From Streptococcus oralis (GTDB lineage Bacteria; Bacillota; Bacilli; Lactobacillales; Streptococcaceae), in NCBI RefSeq assembly GCF_002386345.1, contig NZ_CP023507.1, positions 1,488,001 to 1,552,000 of the forward strand: a stretch of 64,000 bases of DNA. Reading direction: 5' to 3'. Shown here piece by piece: positions 39,709 through 48,595 of this stretch. The notes below the pieces were generated by a model. It was given only the letters and a program-made list of their open reading frames with translations. It was not told the origin of the DNA and made no database searches. Each line of letters starts with the position of its first letter. Position 1 is the first letter of the stretch. The translations under genes were made by a program, and so were the position numbers.

Positions 39709-41154
39709 CTAGTAGTCCAAGTCATCTGCATGACCAGAACCATTCCCTACAAAGTAACCTGTCTTACAGTTGAGGGTGAAGAGATAGGTTCCATCTGGTT
39801 TATAGAGGTTGTAATAACCATTTCCGTTTACGATATTGACACGTTCTAGGATATATTGATTTCCAGTGATATAGCCACGAGCACGTGATGTTGCTAGGAC
39901 TTGTTCCAATACACCATCCGTAAAGGTCCAAGCAGGGTTATTGCTATCATCTACAGCTGATTGGTTGTAAGGTACACGACTAGCACTTCTTTGAAGATTA
40001 ACCCCATCGCCAGACAAACCACCATTTGTGTCTCTAGCTGGTGCCGTAGTGCTGGTTGAAGGTGTCGTACTGCTTGCATTGCTTTCTGTAGCTGAACTTG
40101 AGCTTGCTTGACTCGTGCTAGAGCTCGAACTTGAGCTGGAAGCACTGGTTTGTTGACTCTTGCCAAGACTAATGGCCTTATCCAAGAGTTTGTCTAGTTC
40201 TGTGTTCCCTGTCTTGATTTCTGTAAATTTAGCATCCGCTTTGGCTTTCGCATTGGTATCCAAGACACCGTCAGTGATTGCTGGGCTTTCAAAGAGGGCA
40301 TTAACATCTTGAATGGCCTTAATTTGAGTTGCTAGACTATCATATCTTGACTTAGCTAGTGTATAATCACGGCTACCTTCTAACTTATCTAGCAAGGTTT
40401 TCAGTTGGCTCAATTTATCAAACTGGCTGTTTTTCAGAGCAGTCTTATTAGCATCTGTATAGAAAGTATCATAGAGATCATTGAAGTCTTTCAAAGCTGT
40501 TTGTGTCCCTTGATCATCCGAAGAGGCTGCTTGAGAAGACTGGATTTCTTGGTTTGAACGAGATACTTGGCGGTAGACATAATATGTTCCAGCAAGCACA
40601 AGGATTGCAGCTACTACCGAAGCAATGATGATGACAGCTTTCTTCTTAGAGCCTGTTTCAGGTTCTGTTTGAGCCGAACGTGATAGAGGTGTATAATTCT
40701 CCTCTTCTTGTTCCTCATTTATTTGCTTGGGCTCTGTTTCTGTTAAAACGATAGGCTCTATTTCAGCATTTTCTTCATCTTGAAGGGGTGGGACAAACTG
40801 AGTAGTCTCTTCATTTTCTATCTCTTCAATAGATTCCTCAGAAACCAGCTCTGAATCGTCTACCTGATCAGAAGGTTCACTTGATTCACGAACTTCTTGG
40901 ACCATTTCCTCTAGGTTTTGAGTAGAAGCTAGCTCTTCTTTTTTAAACTGACGAGTTTCAAACTTGTCAGCTTCGATTTCTTCACGGTGCTGTTTGATGT
41001 ATTTGTCTAAGATACTGTCCTCAGGCAATACTCCTGCTTCAACCTCTTCATTCTTACGAATGACTTGACCAACAGTCAAGTCTTTTGCTTCGTCAAAGTC
41101 GAATTGTGGTTCTTGATGTCCTTTTTTATGACGATCACGTCTTTTCTTACTCAT
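39709..41154 (-). CDS. mapZ: Midcell-anchored division-site protein MapZ (LocZ)
   Basis: A 481-residue bitopic protein that marks the division site ahead of FtsZ and binds peptidoglycan. The cytoplasmic acidic N-terminus begins with the conserved [12 protein letters not shown] and carries Thr67 and Thr78, at the positions phosphorylated by StkP in pneumococcus. One membrane helix spans about residues 173-193. Outside are a helical domain (about 215-325), a Ser-rich linker (about 335-365) and a C-terminal peptidoglycan-binding domain ending [13 protein letters not shown]. The rRNA methyltransferase gene lies twelve bases upstream. Confidence 0.93.
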   Translation of the reverse strand: MSKKRRDRHKKGHQEPQFDFDEAKDLTVGQVIRKNEEVEAGVLPEDSILDKYIKQHREEIEADKFETRQFKKEELASTQNLEEMVQEVRESSEPSDQVDDSELVSEESIEEIENEETTQFVPPLQDEENAEIEPIVLTETEPKQINEEQEEENYTPLSRSAQTEPETGSKKKAVIIIASVVAAILVLAGTYYVYRQVSRSNQEIQSSQAASSDDQGTQTALKDFNDLYDTFYTDANKTALKNSQFDKLSQLKTLLDKLEGSRDYTLAKSRYDSLATQIKAIQDVNALFESPAITDGVLDTNAKAKADAKFTEIKTGNTELDKLLDKAISLGKSQQTSASSSSSSSSTSQASSSSATESNASSTTPSTSTTAPARDTNGGLSGDGVNLQRSASRVPYNQSAVDDSNNPAWTFTDGVLEQVLATSRARGYITGNQYILERVNIVNGNGYYNLYKPDGTYLFTLNCKTGYFVGNGSGHADDLDY

Positions 41155-41166
41155 GAGTTCACCTTT

Positions 41167-42324
41167 CTATTTTACCTCTTGGCGTTTCACACGCTGACCA
41201 AAGTATTGATACAAATCCACTTTTAAGGTCCCGTTATACAGTTTTCGCTTTTTATCAGCTGGACTTCCGTACTTGCTTTCAAAAGCTTCGTCACTCGTCA
41301 GGATAAACTTACTCCACGTTTTCAGTGGTGCAAAGACTTGTCCCATCTCAGCATAGAGTTTGGTAACTCCTGCATCATCAGACAAGCGTTCCCCATATGG
41401 TGGATTGGAAATGACAACGCCATTAATCTTGTCTGTGCGCAAGTCCTGTACCCGCATTTGCTTAAAGGTGATATCACCTGCGACACCTGCTGCTTGAGCA
41501 TTTGCTTTGGCAATTTCCACCATGCGAGCATCTATATCACAGCCCATAATATCCAGCTCGAATTCACGATCAATTTTCTTAGCCGCCTCTGTGCGAACTT
41601 CCTGTATTAACCGATCGCTGACCCAGTTCCATTCCTCAAAAGCAAAGGAACGGCGAAGGCCAGGAGCCATCTTTCTGGCAATCATAGCCGCCTCGATACA
41701 GAAAGTTCCTGAACCACAAGTCGGATCAATCAAGGGCTTGTCTGGATACCAGTTAGAGAGTTGTAAAATGGCCGCTGCCATATTTTCCTTGATCGGCGCT
41801 CCACCCTTTTCCGTACGATAACCACGTTTAAAAAGGCTAGAACCTGTCGTGTCAATCATGACAGTTGCCACATCTTTCAGGATAGATACCTCAATCTTAA
41901 ACTCGGGACCAGTCTCCATCAAGGGAACTCCTTCTGGACGGGCATAGTGTTTTTGTAATTTCTTCACAACAGCCTTCTTAGAAATAGCCTGAACACTGGG
42001 TTCGTTGTGGAGTTTAGACTTCACACATTTTGCCTTTGATATCGGGAAACGTGCTCCTAGCGGGAGATAGTTTTCCCAATCTAGAGCAAAAACACCTTGA
42101 AAAAGCTCTTCAAAAGTCTTAGCCGGAAAACTTCCGACTACAATCTTGATGCGATCCGCTGCACGAAGCCAAAGATTGGTCTCGATGATTGCCTTCACAT
42201 CTCCTTGGAAGCGGACACGCCCATTTTCAACCTGGCAATCATAACCAAGATCTCGCACCTCACGTCCAACGACAGCCTCAAGGCCCGCAGCAGCAGTTGC
42301 GATTAAATTAAATTGTTCTTTCAT
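41167..42324 (-). CDS. THUMP-domain class I rRNA methyltransferase (RlmL/YpsC-like)
   Basis: A 385-residue methyltransferase with an N-terminal ferredoxin-like/THUMP part (about residues 1-160) and a Rossmann methyltransferase domain (about 165-375). It shows LIDPTCGSGTFCIEAAMIA for SAM binding and the N6/N2 catalytic motif VVISNPPYGERL. Family members methylate N2 of G2445 in 23S rRNA or equivalent positions. It lies directly upstream of mapZ, as in pneumococcus. No promoter is visible between it and the rnpB terminator. Confidence 0.9.
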   Translation of the reverse strand: MKEQFNLIATAAAGLEAVVGREVRDLGYDCQVENGRVRFQGDVKAIIETNLWLRAADRIKIVVGSFPAKTFEELFQGVFALDWENYLPLGARFPISKAKCVKSKLHNEPSVQAISKKAVVKKLQKHYARPEGVPLMETGPEFKIEVSILKDVATVMIDTTGSSLFKRGYRTEKGGAPIKENMAAAILQLSNWYPDKPLIDPTCGSGTFCIEAAMIARKMAPGLRRSFAFEEWNWVSDRLIQEVRTEAAKKIDREFELDIMGCDIDARMVEIAKANAQAAGVAGDITFKQMRVQDLRTDKINGVVISNPPYGERLSDDAGVTKLYAEMGQVFAPLKTWSKFILTSDEAFESKYGSPADKKRKLYNGTLKVDLYQYFGQRVKRQEVK

Positions 42325-42359
42325 TTCTAGTCTTGCAAGACCTTTCTCTTGTTCACTTT

Positions 42360-42398
42360 AAAAAATGAGGTTGAGAAAGATTTCTCAGCCCCAACCTA
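42360..42398 (-). terminator. Terminator of rnpB
   Basis: Read leftward, GTTGGGGCTGAGAAA pairs imperfectly with TTTCTCAACCTCA, followed by six T. Confidence 0.82.
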
Positions 42399-42796
42399 TA
42401 TGCAATTTTCTATAAGCCATGTTTTGTTCCAGAAGTGACTAGGACCACTTCCTTCGATAATCATCTGTCTACCGCTAACAGCATAAAGCTGCTAGCAGTC
42501 AGAGTACTACGTTCGTTTCCGTGCACTCCATGCCCCGACCAAAATTTGGGTTGCTAGCTTGAGGGGTTTACCGCGTTCCACTCTCTCTGTTTCCAGAAAG
42601 ACTCCGTCACTGTGGCACTTTCAAGCCTATTCTGACCTATCCGAAGACTTAGCCATTTCGACTGCCGTAACGATTTCTCGTCCCTAGGCTTATGGATTCG
42701 CCTAGCACAAACACTACAGGCATCACAGCCTGTGCTAGCATGGACTTTCCTCATGAAAAGAGAACCTCTTCACGCGATTATCCAAAAATTGCACTC
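42399..42796 (-). ncRNA. rnpB: RNase P RNA, type B
   Basis: The catalytic RNA that matures tRNA 5' ends. Conserved blocks on the minus strand include GAGGAAAGTCC near the 5' end, the ACGGCAG region, CTAGCAACCCAAATTTTGG and the 3' block ACAAAACATGGCTTATAGAAA. The ends pair (GTGCAATTTT with AAAATTGCA), defining helix P1. The length of about 400 bases and layout fit the Bacillus/Streptococcus type B. A TATAAT at 42809-42814 on the minus strand could be its -10. Confidence 0.96.
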
Positions 42797-42809
42797 ATTC
42801 CTTAGTCAA

Positions 42810-43139
42810 TTATAAATCTTGGTTGTCTAAGATTTGCTTACCAAATACTTCTTTTTCGAGACGATTTAAGCGTTTCAAAATATCAAAGTTTGTCATTGAA
42901 GTAGAAGCTGTTACTTCAATAGAGTCTGGTTGAGTTGGAGCTACCTGTGGTTTATGAGATAATTCTTCCTTCAAATCAGCAATCTCTTGACGAAGGGATT
43001 TGACCAAAGCTGCGTAGGTTTCATAGTCCTTAATCACATCGTCTAGGAATTCATCTACCTCTGCTTTGCTGTATCCACGTACTTCACGTCCAAATTCTTG
43101 TTCAAAAATATCTTTCGCTGAAAATATAATACTTGCCAT
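42810..43139 (-). CDS. gpsB: Cell division regulator GpsB (DivIVA family)
   Basis: A 109-residue coiled-coil protein that balances septal and peripheral wall synthesis and binds penicillin-binding proteins. The N-terminal DivIVA-like domain reads [35 protein letters not shown] in two overlapping parts. A flexible linker and a short C-terminal helix [17 protein letters not shown] follow, giving the trimerising end. ATG 43139 has GGAGAGAG upstream; an earlier ATG at 43151 overlaps it. The 109-residue length equals my memory of the pneumococcal protein. Confidence 0.93.
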   Translation of the reverse strand: MASIIFSAKDIFEQEFGREVRGYSKAEVDEFLDDVIKDYETYAALVKSLRQEIADLKEELSHKPQVAPTQPDSIEVTASTSMTNFDILKRLNRLEKEVFGKQILDNQDL

Positions 43140-43168
43140 GTCTCTCTCCATTCTGGGTTACTAGTATT

Positions 43169-43198
43169 ATTATATAAAAAAAGACAAGTAAAAATCAA
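43169..43198 (-). promoter_or_regulatory. gpsB promoter
   Basis: Read leftward: -35 TTGATT, an 18-base spacer and -10 TATAAT, about 30 bases before the gpsB ATG. Confidence 0.65.
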
Positions 43199-43208
43199 GG
43201 TCAAAGGC

Positions 43209-43736
43209 TTACTTTTCAGAAAAATTTTCTACTATTTCATTCAAGTCCTCAAATGTTAATCTTCTTGTAACATAGTCCGCTTGATTTTTCATCATTTGGT
43301 AAAAATATCGTAACTTGGTTTCGTTTTCTTCGTCGTAAAAAAGGTAACAAGTATCTGTATTTTCCAGCAGAAATTTCTGATAATCGCGTAATTGTCCCTT
43401 GTGCTCATATTGTGGATAGGCGTATTTGACAAAATCAACTTGCTTGAACTCACTCAATTTCGCTTGATTTGCTTCATTCCAATTACTGCCATGGGTTTCA
43501 AAATCAAAAATGGTCGCCAGCTGAAATCCATAGTCTGCTTTCATGTCTTTCGCTACCTGAAGCGCCCAGTACTCAAAGCCCAAAGTCCCTGTAAAGACAA
43601 GCCAGGTCACCCCATCCTCTGCTAGACGTTCCAGGTCTCTCCGAATGGCTGTTTTGATAATATCAACGCGAATATCCTTGTCATTAAAGAGACCAAGGTC
43701 GAAGGCTGAATAGCCTAAAATCAAGGCTGATGTCAT
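43209..43736 (-). CDS. DUF1273 / UPF0398 (YpsA-like) SLOG-family protein
   Basis: A 175-residue protein of the YpsA family, which has a Rossmann-like SLOG fold thought to bind a nucleotide. Visible features are [42 protein letters not shown] and [19 protein letters not shown]. Bacillus YpsA influences cell division and oxidative stress responses. The neighbours gpsB and recU-pbp1a agree with a division link. ATG 43736 follows AAAGGG; a longer reading to 43820 would cross the recU start and is rejected. It is divergent from recU. Confidence 0.88.
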   Translation of the reverse strand: MTSALILGYSAFDLGLFNDKDIRVDIIKTAIRRDLERLAEDGVTWLVFTGTLGFEYWALQVAKDMKADYGFQLATIFDFETHGSNWNEANQAKLSEFKQVDFVKYAYPQYEHKGQLRDYQKFLLENTDTCYLFYDEENETKLRYFYQMMKNQADYVTRRLTFEDLNEIVENFSEK

Positions 43737-43761
43737 TTTTAACCCTTTCTTTGTAAATTTA

Positions 43762-43770
43762 TGATATAAT
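43762..43770 (+). promoter_or_regulatory. Extended -10 promoter of recU-pbp1a
   Basis: TGATATAAT with no good -35 lies 32 bases before the recU ATG, behind which AAGGAGAATT is the ribosome binding site. Confidence 0.65.
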
Positions 43771-43802
43771 AGAGTGATGTTATTGTACCAATAAGGAGAA
43801 TT

Positions 43803-44399
43803 ATGGTCAACTATCCACATAAAATTTCATCTCAAAAGAGACAAGCACCCCTGTCACAAACTAAAAATTTCGCAAATCGGGGAATGTCTTTTGAAAAGAT
43901 GATCAATGCTACGAACGACTACTATTTGTCGCATGGGTTAGCTGTTATTCACAAGAAACCGACTCCCATCCAAATCGTACGTGTCGACTATCCCCAACGA
44001 AGTCGAGCCAAGATCGTTGAAGCCTACTTTAGACAAGCCTCAACTACTGACTATTCAGGGGTTTATGATGGATACTACATCGACTTTGAAGCAAAGGAAA
44101 CCAGGCAAAAACATGCGATACCGATGAAGAATTTTCATCTCCATCAGATCCAGCATATGGAACAAGTCCTTGCCCAGCAAGGAATCTGCTTTGTACTCCT
44201 TCACTTTTCTTCTCAGCAAGAAACCTACTTATTACCGGCTATTGATCTCATCCGTTTCTATCATCAAGATAAGGGACAGAAGTCAATGCCACTTGGATAT
44301 ATTCGAGAAAATGGATATAGGATTGAGCCTGGGGCCTTTCCTCAAATTCCCTACCTCGACGTTATCAAAGAACATTTACTAGGTGGTAAAACAAGATGA
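43803..44399 (+). CDS. recU: Holliday junction resolvase RecU
   Basis: A 198-residue nuclease of Firmicutes that resolves four-way junctions and modulates RecA. It has [21 protein letters not shown] near the N-terminus and the active-site sequence [16 protein letters not shown] (acidic and Lys residues of the PD-(D/E)XK type). The basic N-terminus is typical. It overlaps pbp1a by four bases; the recU-pbp1a pair is conserved in Gram-positive bacteria. Confidence 0.95.
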   Translation: MVNYPHKISSQKRQAPLSQTKNFANRGMSFEKMINATNDYYLSHGLAVIHKKPTPIQIVRVDYPQRSRAKIVEAYFRQASTTDYSGVYDGYYIDFEAKETRQKHAIPMKNFHLHQIQHMEQVLAQQGICFVLLHFSSQQETYLLPAIDLIRFYHQDKGQKSMPLGYIRENGYRIEPGAFPQIPYLDVIKEHLLGGKTR

Positions 44400-46564
44400 A
44401 CAAACAAACTTTTCTGCGAATAGCTAAGTATGTCAGCATCAGTCTCTTAACTGTATTTATCGCAGCTGTAATGCTTGGTGGAGGTCTCTTCCTCTACTAT
44501 GTTAGCAAGGCTCCAGAACTTTCTGAAAGTAAACTAGTCGCTACAACGTCAAGTAAGATCTATGATAGCAATGATGAACTTATCGCTGATCTTGGATCGG
44601 AACGTCGGGTCAATGCCCAAGCAAACGAAATACCGACAGATTTGGTCAACGCTATTGTTTCGATTGAGGACCATCGCTTCTTTAATCACCGAGGAATCGA
44701 CACGATCCGTATCCTAGGTGCTACCCTACGAAACCTTCGTGGTGGTGGAGGTCTGCAAGGAGCTTCCACCTTGACACAGCAGTTGATCAAGTTAACCTAT
44801 TTCTCTACGTCAACTTCTGATCAAACTCTTTCTCGTAAGGCTCAGGAAGCTTGGTTAGCCGTTCAGTTAGAACAAAAAGCGACTAAACAAGAGATCTTGA
44901 CCTACTACATCAACAAGGTTTACATGTCAAACGGTAATTACGGAATGCAGACAGCTGCCCAAAGTTACTATGGCAAGGATCTCAAAGATCTAAGTATTCC
45001 TCAACTGGCTCTCCTTGCTGGTATGCCTCAGGCTCCAAACCAGTATGATCCATACTCGCATCCAGAAGCTGCTCAAGAACGTCGTAATCTCGTCCTCTCT
45101 GAGATGAAGGGGCAAGGTTACATTTCAGCTGAGCAATATGAAAAAGCGATTAATACTCCGATTACAGATGGACTTCAAAGTCTAAAATCGGCTAATAGTT
45201 ATCCTCCATACATGGACAACTATCTCAAAGAGGTAATCGATCAAGTCGAACAAGAAACAGGCTACAACCTCTTAACGACTGGTATGGATGTCTACACCAA
45301 CGTTGATCCTAAAGTTCAACAACATCTCTGGGATATCTACAATACCGACGAGTATGTCAACTATCCAGATGATGAAATGCAAGTAGCTTCAACGATTGTG
45401 GATGTGACAAATGGGAAAGTCATTGCTCAGTTAGGTTCTCGTCACCAATCAAGCAATGTCTCCTTCGGAATCAACCAAGCTGTTGAAACCAACCGTGACT
45501 GGGGTTCTACCATGAAGCCAATCACAGACTATGCTCCTGCCTTGGAGTATGACATCTACGACTCAACTGCTTCGATTGTACATGATGTTCCTTATAACTA
45601 TCCTGGAACAGATACCCCTGTTTACAACTGGGATAGAAGTTATTTTGGAAATATTACCATCCAATATGCGCTCCAACAATCACGGAACGTTACAGCTGTA
45701 GAAACCTTGAACAAAGTCGGTTTGGATAGAGCCAAGACCTTCCTAAATGGAATCGGCATTGACTATCCAGATATGCACTATGCCAACGCGATTTCAAGTA
45801 ATACGACTGAGTCAAACAAAAAGTATGGAGCAAGTAGTGAGAAAATGGCTGCTGCTTACGCTGCTTTTGCTAACGGTGGTATCTACCATAAACCAATGTA
45901 TATCAACAAAATCGTCTTTAGCGATGGTAGCTCAAAAGAATACGCTGATCCTGGTACTCGTGCCATGAAAGAGACGACCGCCTATATGATGACAGAAATG
46001 ATGAAGACTGTCTTGGCATACGGAACTGGTCGTGGTGCTTATCTCCCTTGGCTACCTCAAGCTGGTAAGACTGGTACATCAAACTATACAGATGATGAAA
46101 TTGAAAACTACATCAAAAATACTGGTTATGTAGCTCCAGACGAAATGTTTGTTGGTTATACTCGCAAATATTCAATGGCTGTGTGGACAGGTTACTCAAA
46201 CCGCCTTACTCCTATCGTTGGTGATGGCTTCTATGTTGCAGCTAAGGTTTACCGTTCAATGATGACTTATCTGTCTGAGGATAACAACCCTGGCGACTGG
46301 ACTATGCCAGAAGGCCTCTATCGAAGTGGTGAGTTCGTCTTTAAAAACGGTGCTCGTTCTGCATGGACTGCCCCTGCTCCGCAACAGGCCCCAACACCTG
46401 AAAGTTCGAGCTCGACATCAGAAAGTTCAACTACACAGTCAAGCTCAACTACTCCAAGTACGAATAATAGTGCAAACAATAATACCAATAACCAGCAACC
46501 AAATACAACGCCTGGTCAACAAAACCAGAACCAAAATCAGAATCCTCAACCAGCACAACCATAA
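44396..46564 (+). CDS. pbp1a: Penicillin-binding protein 1A
   Basis: A bifunctional class A peptidoglycan synthase of 722 residues. One N-terminal membrane helix (about residues 12-36) precedes the GT51 glycosyltransferase with Glu91 in [12 protein letters not shown]. The transpeptidase has Ser371-Thr-Met-Lys, Ser429-Arg-Asn and Lys558-Thr-Gly. The C-terminal tail is rich in Ser, Thr, Asn, Gln. The STMK motif is the susceptible form, but the loop at 575-578 reads NTGY, the sequence known from resistant mosaic pneumococcal alleles instead of TSQF. It is coupled to recU. No clear U-tract terminator follows. Confidence 0.96.
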   Translation: MNKQTFLRIAKYVSISLLTVFIAAVMLGGGLFLYYVSKAPELSESKLVATTSSKIYDSNDELIADLGSERRVNAQANEIPTDLVNAIVSIEDHRFFNHRGIDTIRILGATLRNLRGGGGLQGASTLTQQLIKLTYFSTSTSDQTLSRKAQEAWLAVQLEQKATKQEILTYYINKVYMSNGNYGMQTAAQSYYGKDLKDLSIPQLALLAGMPQAPNQYDPYSHPEAAQERRNLVLSEMKGQGYISAEQYEKAINTPITDGLQSLKSANSYPPYMDNYLKEVIDQVEQETGYNLLTTGMDVYTNVDPKVQQHLWDIYNTDEYVNYPDDEMQVASTIVDVTNGKVIAQLGSRHQSSNVSFGINQAVETNRDWGSTMKPITDYAPALEYDIYDSTASIVHDVPYNYPGTDTPVYNWDRSYFGNITIQYALQQSRNVTAVETLNKVGLDRAKTFLNGIGIDYPDMHYANAISSNTTESNKKYGASSEKMAAAYAAFANGGIYHKPMYINKIVFSDGSSKEYADPGTRAMKETTAYMMTEMMKTVLAYGTGRGAYLPWLPQAGKTGTSNYTDDEIENYIKNTGYVAPDEMFVGYTRKYSMAVWTGYSNRLTPIVGDGFYVAAKVYRSMMTYLSEDNNPGDWTMPEGLYRSGEFVFKNGARSAWTAPAPQQAPTPESSSSTSESSTTQSSSTTPSTNNSANNNTNNQQPNTTPGQQNQNQNQNPQPAQP

Positions 46565-46973
46565 AATCTATTCAACCCTCTTTTGAACCTCACTCCAAAA
46601 GTTAAATTTTTCTACCTTTTGGGATGAGGTTTAAATCTAAACTTATTTAATATAACAACAGAGTAAAATATAGGCAAAAAAGTCATACCAAAATTGAATA
46701 AAACTTTTAAAAAAGGTAGGTAATGAATTTATATGTCTAGATTTGAAATCAAGAAAAAGCGATACAACAAAAAACTAATGGATAGAGTTTGAAAATTTAC
46801 CTTTCACACGCTACTTATAATAGTTGCGAAAAAATACGGGACTCCTGAGAAGCCTTCTTATCTCCTCTTAAAGCAGAAATCCATTGCAAAAATCTAATAG
46901 CTGTTTAAGTAAAAAAATCAAATATAAATTATTTTTTATTCTATGTACATATTTAAAATAAGGAGAAAATATC
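46565..46973. other. AT-rich intergenic region between pbp1a and the orphan gene
   Basis: Just after pbp1a there is a two-part hairpin: AACCTCA (46586-46592) with TGAGGTT (46625-46631), and CCAAAAG with CTTTTGG inside it. It lacks a T-run. A 19-codon reading frame with an AGGTAGG site lies at 46733-46792 (starts MSRFEIKKKRYNK). It is very basic and I do not recognise it; it may be a remnant. TATAAT occurs at 46816-46821 without a good -35. Nothing else is recognisable. Confidence 0.5.
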
Positions 46974-48260
46974 TTGAAAAATAAGAAGAATAAACAAGAT
47001 GATTTTAAGTTCTTCACTTGGCCACTTATATTATTTATTGTTTTTATATTCATTTTCCCGATTATAGTTAAGGCGGTTAGGTACTTCGTTTATTACGGTG
47101 CTACAATTCCTACAGAGTCTTTGAAGTTAGCATTGAATGTTGTGGTTGAGAACTTTTCGTTTTATTCAACTGCACTGACTATTTCTTTCACAGTATTTGT
47201 GTTTGTCAGTAATGAAAGGAATAGATACCGTGATGATAGAAAAGAACGTGAAAAAGATAGAAAAGAACGTGAAAAAGAACGTGAAAAAGATAGAAAAGAA
47301 AAGGAAAAAGAATTAGAGCAATATAAAGATCATTATAGACCTAGTTTTGTGGTTGATGCTACTAAAGGTATAATCTTGATAATGCGAGAAGATACTTTAT
47401 ATATAGAGAATGTAAAGTATTATGATTCTAGTGATAATACGAAAAATTGTATTAGTAAAGTATCTTTAAAGTCGGGAGATATTGTTTCTAAAAAAATACC
47501 ACGTTCATTTTATATTACAGCTACAACAATAATTGGTGAGGAAATTCTTTTTGGGTATCTCAATGGAGGCATAAAGATTTATAAATATTTAAAATCGAAG
47601 GGGAATGCATTACATCCTGGTATTGGAAATTATAGTGATAAATCGTCTTCTAAAGATTGGGGAGACTACAACAATATTAGTGTGCCGACTGATTCAACGT
47701 TTTCTGAAATTTTCTTTTATAACACATACGACATTAGAGAAAATGTTTTTCTGAATACAAATAAAGTTAAAGATATTGTAGAATCAAGGAATTTCAATAA
47801 ACTTTTACATTCCTTATTCATGTTCTTTTCATATGAAATTGAAGCAAATACAGTGGAACTTTCCAGTGTGTATGCAGTATTGCAAGATGTGTTAGATATT
47901 TTAAAATACAACACAGATTGTTTTGATGAAATTAAAAAATTTGATTTTAATATAGAATATATATTGAATAAAGAATCCTATATAGTCTATAATTTACCTA
48001 GAGCAATTGGTTATTTTGATTCATTGGATGATATTGATACTTTTTTCATGATGGATTTTATTGATTGTATGCGGAGAAATCTAAGTGTATTAAGAGATGA
48101 AAAAAATATTGACGATTCTACTGAAAAATTTGTTCTAAGGGATATTATAGCGATATTGTTAGAGGTATTTGATAACACAAATATACCTAGTTTAGGTAAT
48201 ATACTTTTAATTAATTTAAAGGCAGAAATCTTTAATAATATTCACTTTAAAAACTACTGA
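46974..48260 (+). CDS. Unrecognised membrane protein with a charged coiled coil
   Basis: I do not recognise this 428-residue protein. It has two hydrophobic segments (about residues 14-34 and 58-78). A highly charged stretch at 81-118 follows, built of repeats of DRKEREK, and should form a long helix or coiled coil. The remaining ~300 residues look soluble, rich in Asn, Asp, Ile, Phe and Tyr, with no motif I can name. With short termini inside, the large domain would be cytoplasmic. The start is TTG 46974, with AAGGAG eight bases upstream. The gene is clearly more AT-rich than its neighbours, which suggests acquisition. It stands alone; no partner gene is visible. Confidence 0.75.
   Translation: MKNKKNKQDDFKFFTWPLILFIVFIFIFPIIVKAVRYFVYYGATIPTESLKLALNVVVENFSFYSTALTISFTVFVFVSNERNRYRDDRKEREKDRKEREKEREKDRKEKEKELEQYKDHYRPSFVVDATKGIILIMREDTLYIENVKYYDSSDNTKNCISKVSLKSGDIVSKKIPRSFYITATTIIGEEILFGYLNGGIKIYKYLKSKGNALHPGIGNYSDKSSSKDWGDYNNISVPTDSTFSEIFFYNTYDIRENVFLNTNKVKDIVESRNFNKLLHSLFMFFSYEIEANTVELSSVYAVLQDVLDILKYNTDCFDEIKKFDFNIEYILNKESYIVYNLPRAIGYFDSLDDIDTFFMMDFIDCMRRNLSVLRDEKNIDDSTEKFVLRDIIAILLEVFDNTNIPSLGNILLINLKAEIFNNIHFKNY
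47235..47309 (+). repeat. 21-base in-frame repeat in the orphan gene
   Basis: GATAGAAAAGAACGTGAAAA plus one A (encoding DRKEREK) occurs twice in full, then a 12-base partial copy (EREK) and a diverged third copy (DRKEKEK). The unit is exactly seven codons, so length changes keep the frame and the heptad. Confidence 0.85.
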
Positions 48261-48595
48261 TAAAGTATTTTTGAGTAGTTGTCAGAATTTTTTGTAATAA
48301 AATAGACAGGAAGAAAAATCATGATTCAGAATACGGGGATAAAATTTGTAAGTTATCTTGAGTCTTAAAAAGTTAAATAATGTATATGTGAACATTTATT
48401 GAATTTAAAAAATTATTTTCTGTAAAAAGACTATTAAAATAAAATACTCTGGGTGATTTTTTCATAGCACTATTGCATTTATATGCTTAACAAAAGCCTG
48501 AGAAGACATCTTCTCAGGCTTTTTCTGTACTTTAAACCTCATTGGGAAAGATAGGAAACGGATTTCGTAATCTTGTTAAGAGGTTTTACTAAATA
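48261..48595. other. AT-rich intergenic region before the GH20/GH84 gene end
   Basis: It contains a strong terminator (described separately) and a 15-codon frame at 48321-48368 with an AGGAAG site (starts MIQNTGIKF), which I do not recognise and do not call. The base composition matches the orphan gene rather than the flanking surface-protein genes, so it probably belongs to the same acquired segment. Confidence 0.5.
48492..48523. terminator. Bidirectional terminator between orphan gene and GH20/GH84 gene
   Basis: AAAAGCCTGAGAAG and CTTCTCAGGCTTTT form a perfect 14-base stem around ACAT, with T-runs in both directions. It can end both convergent transcripts. Confidence 0.92.

Noticed and set aside
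42554..42754. 66-codon reading frame on the minus strand
   Set aside because: It lies wholly inside the RNase P RNA and has no protein-like features.
46586..46631. Hairpin considered as the pbp1a terminator
   Set aside because: The stem is good but no T-run follows, so it is described only as a hairpin.
46733..46792. 19-codon basic frame with a ribosome binding site, considered as a small gene
   Set aside because: It is too short and unrecognised, with no supporting homology or promoter; noted as a possible remnant only.
47235..47309. Short tandem repeats considered as a CRISPR-like array
   Set aside because: Units are contiguous with no spacers, lie in frame within a gene and encode a coiled coil; no cas gene is present.
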